From the NCBI RefSeq assembly GCF_901933205.1, contig NC_044573.1:31989493-32053492 (forward strand): a stretch of 64,000 nt of DNA, in the 5' to 3' direction. The position numbers and the translations under genes were made by a program. The notes beneath the pieces were generated by a model that saw nothing but the letters and a program-made list of their open reading frames with translations, had not been told where the DNA came from and made no database searches. Positions within the stretch are counted from its first letter, which is position 1. Each line of letters opens with the position of its first letter. Positions 1 through 11,498 of this stretch are shown one piece after another. Source of the DNA: Camarhynchus parvulus (Eukaryota > Chordata > Aves > Passeriformes > Thraupidae).

Positions 1-25
1 AAGTGCCCTGTTTTCTCCTATGCAG

Positions 26-141
26 CTTCTCCCAGCCTGGGTATCACGATAGTATTTGCATGCCTCCCAGTAGGGCACTGAACTGTGTGGCTAACATCTG
101 CCACGTGTTGTTTGTTCTGTCCTCCTCTCCCAAGGAAGGAG
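26..141 (+). other. Candidate exon bounded by good splice sites (unproven)
   Basis: A pyrimidine-rich acceptor ending in TATGCAG closes at position 25, and a strong donor (GAG followed by GTGAGT) starts at 142. The 116-nt segment between them has an open frame, but its translation resembles no family I recognise. It could be a non-coding exon, a cryptic exon or a chance pairing. Consensus-like splice sites are common at this density in vertebrate DNA, so confidence is low. Confidence 0.2.
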
Positions 142-1239
142 GTGAGTGTAGTGGAGCATCTTGTTTTTGCAGCACATTTGTCTGGCTTTTGCTTTCTCTG
201 CATGCAGAGCTATGTGTTTGCATTAGTAAAAGTAAAGACACAGAAATGTGTCCTGCAATTGAAAATGCCTTTATTTCAGTAAGCGGAATTATGGCTAATT
301 AAGTCAAATTAAAAAGGGAAGGCAGACTTGATTTTCCTTATTCTCAGCATACTCTGTTTGACAAATGGGTCTTAACCACAGATGACAGTATTAGCTTCAG
401 CCTTTCAGACAAGGAAATCTTGGCTGCTATTCCCTTTGCCCATTTATCTATGATAAATTTAAAGACACATGTTCCCCCTTCCTGGACAAACACTTTTCAG
501 CTGTTGAGGGGTTTTTTACTGTAACAGTAAATCTCTTTACATATGTGTTTTTCAGCTTCTTTGAAACGGGCAGCCTTCGATGTGATACCCCCTGTGGATC
601 TTGCCACGCAGCAACACTGGCTCTGGACATAGCTCTATTCCATGGCACTTTGGGTCTGCACCTGGCTTAGTGGCAGGGGCACTTCTGAAGCCTAGGAGCC
701 TGGCTTTTATGTGCTTCTATCTCTAGGGCTTTATTTTAAGTATTTTCACCTTTCTGTTATGCTGGAGTTTATTAATAATCCTTACCCAAGTAAATAACTA
801 GTATTGGTCAAACAACTAATTCTAGGGGGCACTGAAACATAGGACAGACTGACCTTTTGGAAAGAGAGGGAAAATCTGTATTTTGCTAGAAACTGAAACA
901 CTGTCTTGAGCCCAAAGGTAAAGTCCTACATATTGGGTTGTGTGTGTTCATGTTGCTGTTAACACTAAGCTGATTTACACGTTTTCCATGTGTACTTTAA
1001 GATTACCTTATTTTGAAGTGTCAGAGTGGTAATTTCTTTCCTTTACGTTCCTGTAAAATGCTCTGTTACTTATAATCCTTGCAACTGCCTTCCAGCGCGC
1101 TCTGTCTCATCCTGCACTTGCTGGCTTGGTGTTAGGACAAAAAGCAAATGCAGGTTCACGAAAGCTTTATAGGAAGTAAAGAGTGCCTTTAACCCTGGAG
1201 CTGTGCCAGCCCAGCAGTATCAAAGTTGAGCCTTCCCTG
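142..1239. other. Gene-free stretch, nothing recognised
   Basis: This is AT-moderate unique sequence. All frames are broken and I see no repeat family. CpG density begins to rise only near 1090 and becomes island-like after about 1240. Confidence 0.6.
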
Positions 1240-2320
1240 ACCTCTGTTCCCGGGGCTGTGAGGCTGCAGTGGCAGGCCGGGACTCGGAGTGCCCGGGGCA
1301 CGGGTGCTGGCCGGGGCCGTGCCACTTCCCAGTGCCCAGCATGGCATGTCGTGTTTCTGTGCGTCCAGCGCCCATGAAAAGACTGAGTCCTGGGCTTTGC
1401 ATGAACGTAAGACTGCCGTTTCCTCTCCGTGGCTGATATTTGAACGATAGTGATTTTCAGAGGAGGCAAAAGGAGTAACAGTGAATACACTGAGCACCAG
1501 GGCAGGGCAGTGGGAAGCTCACCCCGCAGTTTGCCGGGGCTGGCAGAGGAGCGGGCGCTGAGGCCGCCCCGGGCATGCTGCAGGGTGCGACACCGCCTCC
1601 TGTACCAGCCCTGTGCCTCTGGGACAGCCCTTCCCGACTGGACACCACTCCGGGCACAGCTGGGCACGGCCCCGGCCCAAACAGTGCCCAGGCTCTCGCT
1701 GGCTGCCCAGCCCAGCTCTGGCCGAGGGCAGGAACCAGCACCGCGCTCGGAAGGGCTGGATGGCGTCCGCTCCTCGCCGCCTCCCCCACAAACAGTTGTT
1801 TGTCTTAACTTGAGATTTTTTTTTTCCCTGGGGCTGCCACAGATTTTCCACCTCCGGGGCCAACCAACGGCCAGGGAGAGAGGCTCATTAGTGGCCATGA
1901 GGGCGGCCGTCCCTGCCCGTGCCAGGCCTGGCCGCTGAGGGAGGCGGGCGGCAGCTTCGCGTAAAATGCCAAACAACCGTCCTTGTTTTCCTTGGTTGCC
2001 AGGGTAGGAGTTGACATTGTCCCCAGCGGAGCACAAGGACTCCCCGTGACATGGCGGGGACAATGGGAAGGTATGTTTTCTTGACCCGCTGCAGGAAATC
2101 CTGTGCGTCTTGCCGGGGAACGCAGCATTTTCCTGCCCTGTCCGTGGCCGGGCTGTGGCGCCGGGGCTCCGCAGCCTGCTCCAACCTGCCGGGCTCCGAG
2201 CCTCTCCCGCATCCAGCAGGGCCGCCCAGCGCCGGGAGCCGGCTGGGCAGGACAGACCCTCCCTCCGGGGCTCCAAACAGCCCCGAGCTTCGCGGCTCCT
2301 ACCTGCGGCCGTTCCTAGGG
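1240..2320. promoter_or_regulatory. CpG island A (candidate promoter or orphan island)
   Basis: This kilobase is GC-rich, with CpG dinucleotides far denser than in the flanks and many CCGGG, GCGGC and CCGCC words. An AT-richer saddle lies at about 1380-1490. A minus-strand splice donor of near-perfect form (CAG then GTAGGA, exon edge at 2303) sits near the right margin, so a minus-strand first exon above 2303 is conceivable. A long minus-strand open frame (1167-2276) runs through the island. It starts at TTG, its first ATG is at 1898, and it matches no family I know. CpG islands commonly mark promoters in vertebrates; whether this one does is inference. Confidence 0.6.
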
Positions 2321-2489
2321 GCCATGCTGTGCCTCCTGGCTGGAGCAGAGCCCACCGATCCCAGTCGGCAGCACTGCTGCTGTTGATTAACTGATTTGGG
2401 TTGTTGTTTTTTCTTTAAAGAAACAATTCAGAAAGTGACGCATTACTTCTGCCTGTGGACAGAGGGAACAGCTGAAACGTGGGAGACCA

Positions 2490-2555
2490 GACTACAGCTG
2501 TGTGACTACAGCTTTTTTTTTTTTTTTTTTCCTTTTTTTTCTTTTTTCTTCTTTT
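2490..2555. repeat. Poly-T / pyrimidine tract with short direct repeat
   Basis: A run of 18 T (2513-2530) continues as a broken C/T tract to 2555. Immediately left, the 10-mer GACTACAGCT occurs twice (2490-2499 and 2504-2513). A poly-T tract can be the complement of a retroposed poly-A tail, but no retroposed gene body is recognisable on its left, so I call it a simple repeat. Confidence 0.85.
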
Positions 2556-2629
2556 AAGCAACACATATTTTAGTGAATAAAAACTACTGATTCCCTCTGC
2601 TGGTGTTTTGGACCTTATTTACTTCCCAA

Positions 2630-2647
2630 GGTGGTGGTGGTGGTGGT
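2630..2647. repeat. (GGT)6 microsatellite
   Basis: Six uninterrupted GGT units are followed by a degenerate AGT. Confidence 0.9.
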
Positions 2648-2650
2648 AGT

Positions 2651-4009
2651 CACCAGACTGTCTGTGAAAGGAAGAGTGAGACAACAGGAGAAGCCATAAC
2701 ATCTTCACTACTGGGGGATGTTTAAACCAGAGCAGTCACCCTGCTTGGCTTGGCTCCCTTGTCCCACTCCACTCCTGCATCCTTGTGTTCTCCTCTCAGC
2801 CATCACATAGGGTCCTGTCCTGCAAAGCAGCCTGACTGCCACAGATGATTGCATCCATCAGGGGATGGGGACGTTTATAGGAAGTAAATATTCACGTGGA
2901 TAAATAGCCTCAGAAGGGCTTCTGCAGCCCTTTGAAAAACCCTCACACTCCAAGACCCATCAAATGTTTAGGGAATATATGTGAAACAGGAAAAAATAGA
3001 ACAAAACCATTTTTTTTCTATACTGTGGCATGCACAGAGGCAATGCCATTAAGACTAGGTGACATGCATCACAGAAACTGATTAGCCAAAGCTCCAAATA
3101 ACCCATTTAGTGGCAGGTTCAGGGTAGCATTTTCACATGTTTCTCTTTTTTTCCCAAATTCCTTGCCAGGCAGCTATGAACAGGGGCATCCCCAAAAACC
3201 TGGTGTAACCTGTGTGCAAAATTGATGCTGTGGGAAGGCTTCATTTGTTAAGAGAATTCATCTGCAAAAGCTAGTGGGGCTGGCTGGAAGTCTCCCTCTA
3301 CCTTTTCCTCTTTTTTTTTCCCCTTTGGAAGAGATGTGGGAAGAGCAACATCTCCTGGAGACATTTGTTCTGGAATCATGTGATTCCTTGCACTTCCAAA
3401 ATAACCTCCCTTACAGAAATGCCTGCAATGGGTACGTGCAGTTGGAGCAATAGGGACACCTCCTTGTCTACACGCTGTCTCCCAGCAGCAGTGCAACCTG
3501 GCAGCTACCACAAGCATAATCTTACCATTAATCCGTGGATCAGGGACACACACAGGCACAGACTGCTCAAGAATGAGAGTGCATGTTAGCAGGACCTCAT
3601 GTAAACAACTCCACAGAAATGATGTGCAATGTGCTAGTGGAACATGGGAACAAGGGAAGCTTTAATTGTGCCTCAGGTAGGGCTGGCTTCTGGTCCCAGG
3701 GTCAGAGGACAAGGACATGTGTGCTGCCTTTCTGGACATCAAGCTTTAAACCTAGCAGAGAGAGAACACAGGAGCTAGGACCTTCTTCAAGCATTTATAC
3801 TGATGTGGTGTACCAGAGAACATCTTTTGACATACCAATGTCTAGTCATATACTTCTCCAGCTGTCCTGCCTACTGACTCTGCATCCATCCCTGTGCCCA
3901 GACGATGAAGCACCTCTGGGAGGAGGTGTTTGCACAAGGATCATACACATACATTAGGGAAGAGTTAGAAATGCTGAGAGGTTTTACGTGGCTTTTTGTC
4001 CCCCATCTG
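2651..4009. other. Gene-free stretch, nothing recognised
   Basis: This is unique-looking sequence of moderate GC. The open frames at 3248-3559 (minus) and 3583-3957 (plus) are short, overlap each other on opposite strands and resemble no family. Confidence 0.6.
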
Positions 4010-4150
4010 GTGGTTCTTCCCCTCTCCGCATCTCCTCACTTGCTCTCATTCCTCATCTGTGCTTTGTCTCCCTCCTCACTGTGTGCCTTTGTTCATAACT
4101 CCCTGCCCTTGCTCTCTCTTTCTCAGCTTTTCTGCCTACTTCTGTAGTCC
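4010..4150. repeat. Pyrimidine-rich low-complexity block
   Basis: About 140 nt is dominated by C and T on the plus strand, with repeated CTCCTC, CTCTCT and TTCCTC words. A second such block lies at about 4480-4735. They look like splice-acceptor tracts, but no exon with a good donor follows. Confidence 0.6.
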
Positions 4151-4479
4151 TGTAGCCTCTTCCTAGTGCTTGGAAAATGAATATAAAACTGCAATCTTGA
4201 CAGGAAAAGAAAGCAAACAGTTGCAATAAGCAACTCTTCTTCTTGGGAGTAGTCTGACCAGTGAGTCATTCTCAGGGCTTTTGAAATGACAACAGGCATC
4301 TCCTGCCTTTGCTGTTGCTGCCGTTGTGTTCCTCACAGCAATGCTTACCAGCCAGTGGAGAATGGGGCCCCCTTATGCTTGGTGCTGCATAAATCATTTT
4401 CTTTAGCCTGGGGGAAAAAGAAAAAAAAACCAAAAACCTAAAGAAGATGAATGCATGATTCAAGGATTTACTGCTCAGA

Positions 4480-4735
4480 TTGCTTTGGGGGTCTTTTATT
4501 CCTCAACCTTTCCTGTGTTTCTCTCCCAGGCTGCCTCTCCTGCTGGCTTAGCCCTTAACCCCATCCCATCACTCTCTGTTATGTCTGGCTGCCCCCATCT
4601 GATTTACCTTCCACTTCACTTTGTCCCCTCCTTTGTCCATGTGCATGCTTCTCCTGCTGTCACTTACTCTCTCTCCCTTGTGGCCATATCCCCTGATTGC
4701 CTCCTCCATTCTGCAGTACTGGGTAGCTTTTCATC
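4480..4735. repeat. Second pyrimidine-rich block
   Basis: C/T-dominated sequence makes a long plus-strand frame (4455-4748) rich in Ser, Leu and Pro. That composition follows from the pyrimidine bias and is not evidence of a protein. Confidence 0.55.
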
Positions 4736-5085
4736 ACCTTGCTGGTAGAATCAAGAGATGCAAAATATTCAGTGTGAGGTAGACACTGAATGGTTAAAAC
4801 TTGGCAAAGTTTTAGAAAACTGAAAACAGGCTCTCATAGCAGAAAGTGTCAGGTACCACCAGCTCCAGCTAAATTAAATTCTGTCCCTGTAGTGTATATG
4901 CACAGAGACATTTATATTCATATTTTTAACAGCCTTCTAAACTCTGCAGTTCACTGACAAACCCTTCATGAAGCTATCATTCCTTTTTTAACACCTGAAC
5001 TTTAAAATGTCACATATAGCATTTAAAAGGACAGGCAAATAACCAAGGAAACATCCTAGCATGCATTTTGCTTTCCTTCCTTCTG

Positions 5086-5140
5086 GTTGATCTAAAGTCC
5101 ATGGAAATCAATGGCAGTCTCTCCATCTAGTTCAGCAGAA
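5086..5140. mobile_element. Relic of an ancient sauropsid dispersed repeat
   Basis: The core (about 5093-5126) contains two diverged inverted copies of a CCATTGA-AGTCAATGG type motif. This motif is familiar from old interspersed repeats in turtles, crocodilians and birds. The family name is not certain to me. Recognition is from memory of the motif only. Confidence 0.35.
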
Positions 5141-5186
5141 TTCACAGTTGGTAGGTTGTTTCCTCCTAAAATTTGAGACCAAAAAG

Positions 5187-5206
5187 ACCCCACACAAATG
5201 TGGGGT
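5187..5206. repeat. Short hairpin
   Basis: ACCCCACA and TGTGGGGT form a perfect 8-bp stem around a CAAA loop. Flanking A and T runs extend the pairing with a bulge. No promoter or gene context is visible. Confidence 0.8.
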
Positions 5207-6104
5207 TTTTGAGTTTCCTTTTACTCATGTATCTGGCAAGACTGATGTGCTGTCAAATGATCTTTTCAGTGCTAAATATACACCATTAACTACTAATAAA
5301 AAAACCCCAGGCTTTAAACATTCAGCTCCTTTTGGCATCTGTACAGAGCATTCCACTTGATCTCACAAGATGTATGGTTTGCACTAGGATTGCAGTCACA
5401 GTTTTCTTGTTAAAGCTGTCAACCGTTCCAGTGTCTATCTTTACAATGCAATTCAAACCTTAGTTAGGAAAATAGGCAGTTCTGCTTGAACTATGATATT
5501 AAGATCCTTTAGCAGTCCTTTTCTGTATCCATTTGCAGGATACAGCTCCTGTTAAAACTAGGTTGCAATGTGAAAACAAGGGAGGCAAGAAGCTGATCCT
5601 TTCTTTTTGAGACACTTCCTCTCAGTGACAGAGATTCTGTGGACATTTAATTCTTCCTTAAACATGCTAATTTTTGGTAAAAAAGCCATTTTGTTAGAAC
5701 CACTTACAAGGCAAAACTTCACTGTCTCATCTTGTTAAAGTTACAGAGGTAACTCCGGGACAGAACAATGCCTTTTGACTGTCTTAAAATCAGTAGAGAA
5801 ATTCTCTTGAACTTTAGATGATTTGCCATAGGATTGCATTGGTATCAGGTTGGGCTCATTAGCAGATATTTGTTAGTGACATGGGAGAGGTGGAATTGAG
5901 CTGATAGTTGTTTTCTTTTGAAAACTGATAATCTTCTAAAGGTGAATGCCCAGAGCATTTCTAACAAGCTAGTAAAAACCGTCAGCCAATATTGCATGAA
6001 GTAACTTAAATGTAATGACATAAAGCAAAGGGAGAATACAGGTATGGGATAAACATATGTCTTCTAATGCTTAGGCTCCATAGGGAGCCCCCTTATCTGC
6101 TTCC

Positions 6105-6118
6105 ATAAGGCGCCTTAT
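6105..6118. repeat. Perfect 14-bp palindrome
   Basis: ATAAGGCGCCTTAT reads the same on both strands, with no spacer. It is isolated, so a binding-site role is only a guess. Confidence 0.85.
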
Positions 6119-6269
6119 TGTGCTTAAGTAATGGGTATTAGAAGCCAAGCAGTATGTTACATCTCCTCCGACATGGTACATTCCCATACTGCCTAGATAC
6201 ATATGAATCCTGCATGTCACATGTCATTACATTTTCTGAGACTATATCTCCATCCATGCTAAAAATACA

Positions 6270-6290
6270 CAGAGAGAAAGAGAGAGAGAA
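6270..6290. repeat. (AG)n-like simple repeat
   Basis: AG units interrupted by a single AAAG. Confidence 0.85.
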
Positions 6291-8039
6291 CTTCAGTGTA
6301 AGCAACAGATACTTCTGCACAGACCCTTGGCAATACCAAAGACAGAAATTTACACATGTGTTTATTAGTCGTCATTGTTTGAGGAAGAGCTTTTGTGAAG
6401 ACATCCAGCCCTAGGGGTTTTCATAGCAAGCGCCTTCTAAGGGCTGACACCCATCCCTTTCCAAGCTGGACACACTCAAGTGAAGCTCCCTTCACCTGTC
6501 TTTTCATCTACATGGTGGCCTGATTTTTTTTTTCTGAAGTGCTTAGTTACAGAGCCATTCCCATAAAAATAACTCCAGAGCTATCCATAAATACTCTCAC
6601 TCAGAAATTCCAAGCAGTGAACAAATCTGTGAAACTCGTGACCTGCTGATGCTCTGCTCCTCTGCTAGCGACATACAGGGACCGCAGAGCCCTGAGCCTG
6701 CTGTGGAGATGAGCCACCTTCCAGCAGCCTCTGCACTGCCACCTCTCGCCTCTCCTGTCACACAGAGAGGGTCCCCAGTGCTCAGCCACCCACCAGCAGC
6801 GTGCTGTGGCCTCCAGGAGTCCGCGTTGTGATAAGGTTGTGAGGCAGACCTCTTGGATCAGACTCCGCTCCCCTCCCCCCAAAACCCAGGAAAATCATTA
6901 GTGGCCTAAAACCTCGCTCTAGCAGCTTCATTGCTGGCACTCTGGAGCTGGATTTGGTCTCCATATGAGAGACAGGGGAGGAGCAGTGGTCCCCTGGTGA
7001 CATGTGTCAGGCAAGAACATGGCACATGCTCGGAGTCCCCCCAGTGTCCCGGGCTTTTGCACTTGTGTGTGAACAGCCGAATGGGCAGACCCCTCCTGCT
7101 TGGCTGCAGCAGATGGAGTGGTGAGGCAGGCTGCGTGTCTGCAGGGCTGGGCAGCAGAGCTGTGCTCTCGAGCTCCAGCTAATGAAGCTGATTTGATGAG
7201 CTGATTATTCTTGTGTATTAGTGCATCGCTGACATGGTGCTCCATGCTGTACCAGACACAGAAGGAAGGGTACAACATGGGCCCCCAACCGAGCTTTCCA
7301 CCTAGGCAAATGGAGCAGCCAATCCAGAAAGACAGGGTTCTGGATGATGAGGAGGAGACGGAGCCCCTCTTTGTAACAGAGCACTGCAGCTCTCTGAGCT
7401 GGAATGTAGCAGCATTCCTAATTTAGATACTCCGGTTGAATTTTAAGTGGAAGTGAACAAAACATTTGAAAAGCTGTCCCTGTTCTCTCAGCAGGGAGAT
7501 TTCGAGAATTTTCTGGGTTTGGGGGAGAAATACTGGCACAAAAGCAGCAAGTTTTCCCAGGTAGAGATGTGGTTCCTGGTAGCAAGCACAGGCTTTCTAG
7601 ATGTGATAAATGTAAACAAAGAGGGGTTGGTTATCAGTAGGTGATTCATGATGGGAGGGATAATGATGAATAGGTGTTATGACAACAACTGCTCTGCAGC
7701 TGTAGCTCTCTCTTCTGCCACAAACTGCCAAAAACTCACCAGCTTTCTCCTGGGACCTTCTAATGGCAGTAAACAAGGCTTGACAGTGTCCAACACAGAG
7801 GGTACGTGACTGTTGACCTCCTCATGGCAGGGGAAAATTGGCTAAACAATATTAGGTCTCTGGGTTTTTGCAGACAGCAAAACATCCCCCAGAAAACATT
7901 CTTCCTTGTTTACATAAGCCATTAATTATGTTAATAATGTTTCTACCTGTGCAGTTTCTCTAATTTTAGCGCAATATTCCTTCCTCAAAATGCAAAAAAA
8001 TTACCCTCTGGGAACACAAGGATGCCTTTTTATGTATTT

Positions 8040-8067
8040 TTGTTCATTTCTACTCCAAAATGAACAA
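8040..8067. repeat. Hairpin with 10-bp perfect stem
   Basis: TTGTTCATTT (8040-8049) pairs with AAATGAACAA (8058-8067) across an 8-nt loop. The stem is AT-rich and no function is evident. Confidence 0.8.
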
Positions 8068-9015
8068 GAACAAGCCCCAGCAGATTTTTTTTTCCAGGCA
8101 GAGTGGCAGTTCTGCTCTTGCTGAATCATCTGTGACAATGATTAGGCAAGAACACAAGAATAAACATTTCTTGGCAGCCAGGCATCCATCTCCCCTACAA
8201 AGTACCAAACCCACCATTTAAAAATCAGAGGCAGAGTTTGAAAAATGCTGCTCTAGGTGACTTGGTCTGTGTTTGGCACAATGAATAAGCTGTGCTGGAC
8301 TTGGGGAAGCTCAGCACAGTCCAGAGGAGGGACCAGCTATACACTTGTGATCAGGTGCTTCAACAGAGCAATTGTGTAGTCTCCACCACGGTATCTGAAC
8401 ACAGACAGAATAAACAGGAGAGGTTTGCTAGGGAGTCCAGTGTGAGGCTGAGTGCATACAGAGGTCTGCTGGAAAGCAAAACTGACATAATGGTGGTGTT
8501 GCTCATAGTATTTATGGTTTTGTATATATTTGAATATCTTTTCCAGATTCCTTTGTTTCAAGTGCTTTATTCATGTGAGTCCCATGCTTCACCCAATCCA
8601 GGAGGTTTCTGCCTGTCAGGTCCCCATCTCTGTCATTCCTCATTACAACAGTCACCTATGAGAATAGGTAGAGAAACAAAAGGCCAGATGCACAGCTGCA
8701 CAGATGAGTGAAGCACACTGCAACAAAGGAGAGCAACTCTCTTTGGACATAACTAACATGTGTGAACTTGCTTGACTGTTTGTAATCCCATTTCTTGTTG
8801 CCTGTTCTCACAGCTATGCTGAATTTAAAACATACAGTGTTTTCCAACTAAGTGTCCTCTTTGTCATAAGGCCTATTTAATCTCTGTGCTGAGGCATTAA
8901 GAACGGGGATTCAGGGAGCAGGGATGAAGGGGAAGGAGTGAGGGTTATGGCAGAGAACTTCAAGCTGACTTCCTTTCTCAGTTCTACCAGAAATTTTCCT
9001 GCTCAGTGTTGAATA

Positions 9016-9068
9016 TGCCACTTCACCAACATGTGCCTCAGTTGGGAAATCTGTCAAATTATGAAACC
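9016..9068 (+). mobile_element. Possible MIR/CORE-type SINE tail relic
   Basis: The order GTGCCTCAGTT, then AATCTGT, then an AAAT-rich stretch follows the conserved tail of MIR-like and related amniote tRNA-derived SINEs (GTGCCTCAGTTTCC, then CATCTGTAAAATG). The match is short and diverged, so this may be chance. Confidence 0.3.
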
Positions 9069-11456
9069 TGACAGCCCACACTACCAGGTCTTGATGGGTG
9101 TCTCAATGCATATTTGAGAGTTTCTGAGATCCCACTTAGGCTAGCACCATAGAGAAGCTTTTAACTAACCAGGCTGAAAAGGAAGCAGAGTCTCTGAGGT
9201 CTGGAAACATCAGTCTGAGGATTCATGTTTGGCAAAGAATGTCAGTGCTATTGCCAAGGCTATCCTGCTGAACTTTCTGTAAGGTGACCCTTGTTTCTAC
9301 ACAACAGCAAACATCCCATGAGGTGTGAAAGATGACTGCTATTTACCTGCACCAGATTTCCACTGCAAACCAAAGTACTCACAAACTAAAATTTTAGAGA
9401 AGTCATGGGATAATGCAAGGAATGAGTTCAAGGGAAAATTCCAGTTTCCTGTACTATTCTCAATCACTCTTACAGACATTGTAGATCCAGTGGCTTTATA
9501 GCTGGATAGTTATGTTGTGCTGAAAGGCTGAGTTTCCTTCCCCGTATCTATAAACTAGAATTTTGTTCATGGCAGAGAATCACTGGACACTACCTTCCTA
9601 CCTTGTGCATTGGAAAGCTGAGATAAGAATGAGGTGCCCAGACAGAAGATAGATTTGCTGTCCAGGGACCCCTGTGCTCCATAAGGGGATGGGATTGGAT
9701 GGGCATGCAGTCAGTCCTTATAACTCCATGGTGCCGGCCTTTCTGGCTCTCTTACTTCTGGAAGCAGAAGTCTGGATTACACAGACAGTCCTCTGGCTCA
9801 AGAGCTCTGCTGCCAGTCCTGAGCTGTTTGCCCAGCACAGGACCTGCGCAGAGGAGTCACAGAGTCAGAGCATACCTCTCCTGCAGAGCCACAGATACCA
9901 CCTGCCTATAATATGATCCAGGAGCTCTTGCTCCACTCAGCTTCTACTATGTATTTTGTGATTCCATCTTGTGGAGATTTTAACAGGAAGCTTTCTGAGC
10001 CAGGGAAGTTGGCTGTCTGCTACATATCTGTGCTTTTGTGACAGTGATGGACCCCACTTTTCAAGCTGGACAGAAAGTGATAGATGGCTCTAGGAAACTC
10101 TCATATCTGAGGCTCATTGAACTGTCTTATGAAATTGCTGCCCTCCAGTCTATCTGTCCATTGCCTTCGTGGGTTACCTAAGGTGTGTCTCAGTGAGGTG
10201 TCTCAGGCCTCCTCCCAAAGCTTTGGTAAGATAAAAGCAGACCTGAATATGCAATGCTCCCCACAGCGGTTAATAAACTGGGGATGCTGTGCCTTGTCTT
10301 CTTGCACCTTCAGTTATGTATTTCTGTATGCTGTGGATCACTCTTCCTCTCCTCCCTCTCTAGCTCCTTTTCTTTTCATCCCTTCCTTGAGGGATGAATA
10401 CATAACTCCCCATTTTTAGGGGTTATACAACACATAGAACAACACACACACACACAGTGTTCCCTGGCTCATGCTGGAGACCTCTCACTGCTCCTATAGT
10501 CCCTTAATTCTGACCATCCAGAAGCACCAACAGCTTGTTCTGAGTCAGCTTCCTCTACCATCATGCGCATGCAAATTAAACATTTTTTTCTGCACAGCCC
10601 ATCGAGAATAACATGAGTGCTTATTTTCTGAGCCATGCTATAGCTGTCTTCTTGGTAAAGCAGAGACAGTTAAAAAATCCAATCATGCTCACTTTAAATG
10701 ACTACTGAAGGAATGCGTAATGGATAAATTGGGCAGATCTTGGCTGTGAAGATGTCGCCTTTCAACAACATCCCATAATGAACCCTTTGGGAGTGATGAC
10801 CTGATATGGTGGTAATCTGAACAGCTTCTCTCAGTTACACATTTTATGACAGGATCTGAAGAGTGACGGATTAAGAATATATTAGGTATCAAATGCTTTT
10901 CGGATGGGTTTCTTAATACAATAAAATTTGAAGGCAAGCTGGTAGAGTGCTGTGTAATCTACAGATATTTATGAAACAGTGAACAAACCTAAAAGCCTGC
11001 ATTTCTTGAATGTGATTTGGTATTTTTCTAGCAGAGTTACAAAACAGAAAAGATTTGCATTTGGATCATTGTTTTGAAGACTTGTTGCTTACCTAAATCT
11101 TGAGCCAAACAGTTTCTGGCATGGAAGTTGGGTGGGAGAAAATTCTCCTGCACCCTGTTTGCACCCCCTGTGCCCTGCGCTGGAGATGAGGTGTTGGTGA
11201 GAGTTGCCAAGAAAATGAGTGGCAGCATTTGGGGATAGAGAGGCAGAAACCTACGCCAGGACACCTGGGAGGTGCTCTGATCCAGCACATGCACCTCCCT
11301 GGCAGGGTGAACAAACATATCAGGAACAGACTCATGCCTTGTCTTTCCCTCGTCTTCTTCATTCCTCCAAAACCCAAGTTTTGTCTTATGTGCACAACCA
11401 AGCCCTAGAAAAGTTTGCTCTGACACCCTAATTCTGAATGTTGTTTTTTTCTCTAG
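9069..11456. other. Gene-free stretch, nothing recognised
   Basis: Unique sequence with a (CA)n run at 10442-10456. Short overlapping frames at 9674-9916, 10117-10419 and 11037-11483 match no family. Confidence 0.6.
10442..10456. repeat. (AC)7 microsatellite
   Basis: Uninterrupted dinucleotide run of about 15 nt. Confidence 0.9.
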
Positions 11457-11498
11457 AAAAGGAGGGCAAACACAATACAGCATGAAGGAGACTACAGC
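11457..11498 (+). other. Candidate 42-nt microexon (unproven)
   Basis: A T-rich acceptor tract ending CTCTAG closes at 11456, with branch-point-like CTGAC and CTAAT words 15-35 nt upstream. A full GTAAGT donor begins at 11499. The enclosed 42 nt is a multiple of three and open in two frames, one reading KRRANTIQHEGDYS. The exon end is CAGC rather than CAG, so the donor is not perfect. I cannot assign it to a protein. If the window lies in a large neuronal-type intron, a microexon would be plausible; otherwise it is chance. Confidence 0.2.

Larger units (their letters stand above)
5212..8039. other. Gene-free stretch with minor structures only
   Basis: Unique sequence. It holds a 14-bp palindrome (6105-6118) and a GA-rich run (6270-6290). 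The frames between 6601 and 7426 are short and overlap on both strands. No family is recognised. Confidence 0.6.

Noticed and set aside
2513..2530. Poly-T as the tail of a processed pseudogene
   Set aside because: No gene-like sequence or target-site duplication was found on the left of the tract.
7211..7426. Acidic plus frame that looks protein-like
   Set aside because: Only 71 codons, with no splice sites on either side and no recognised motif.
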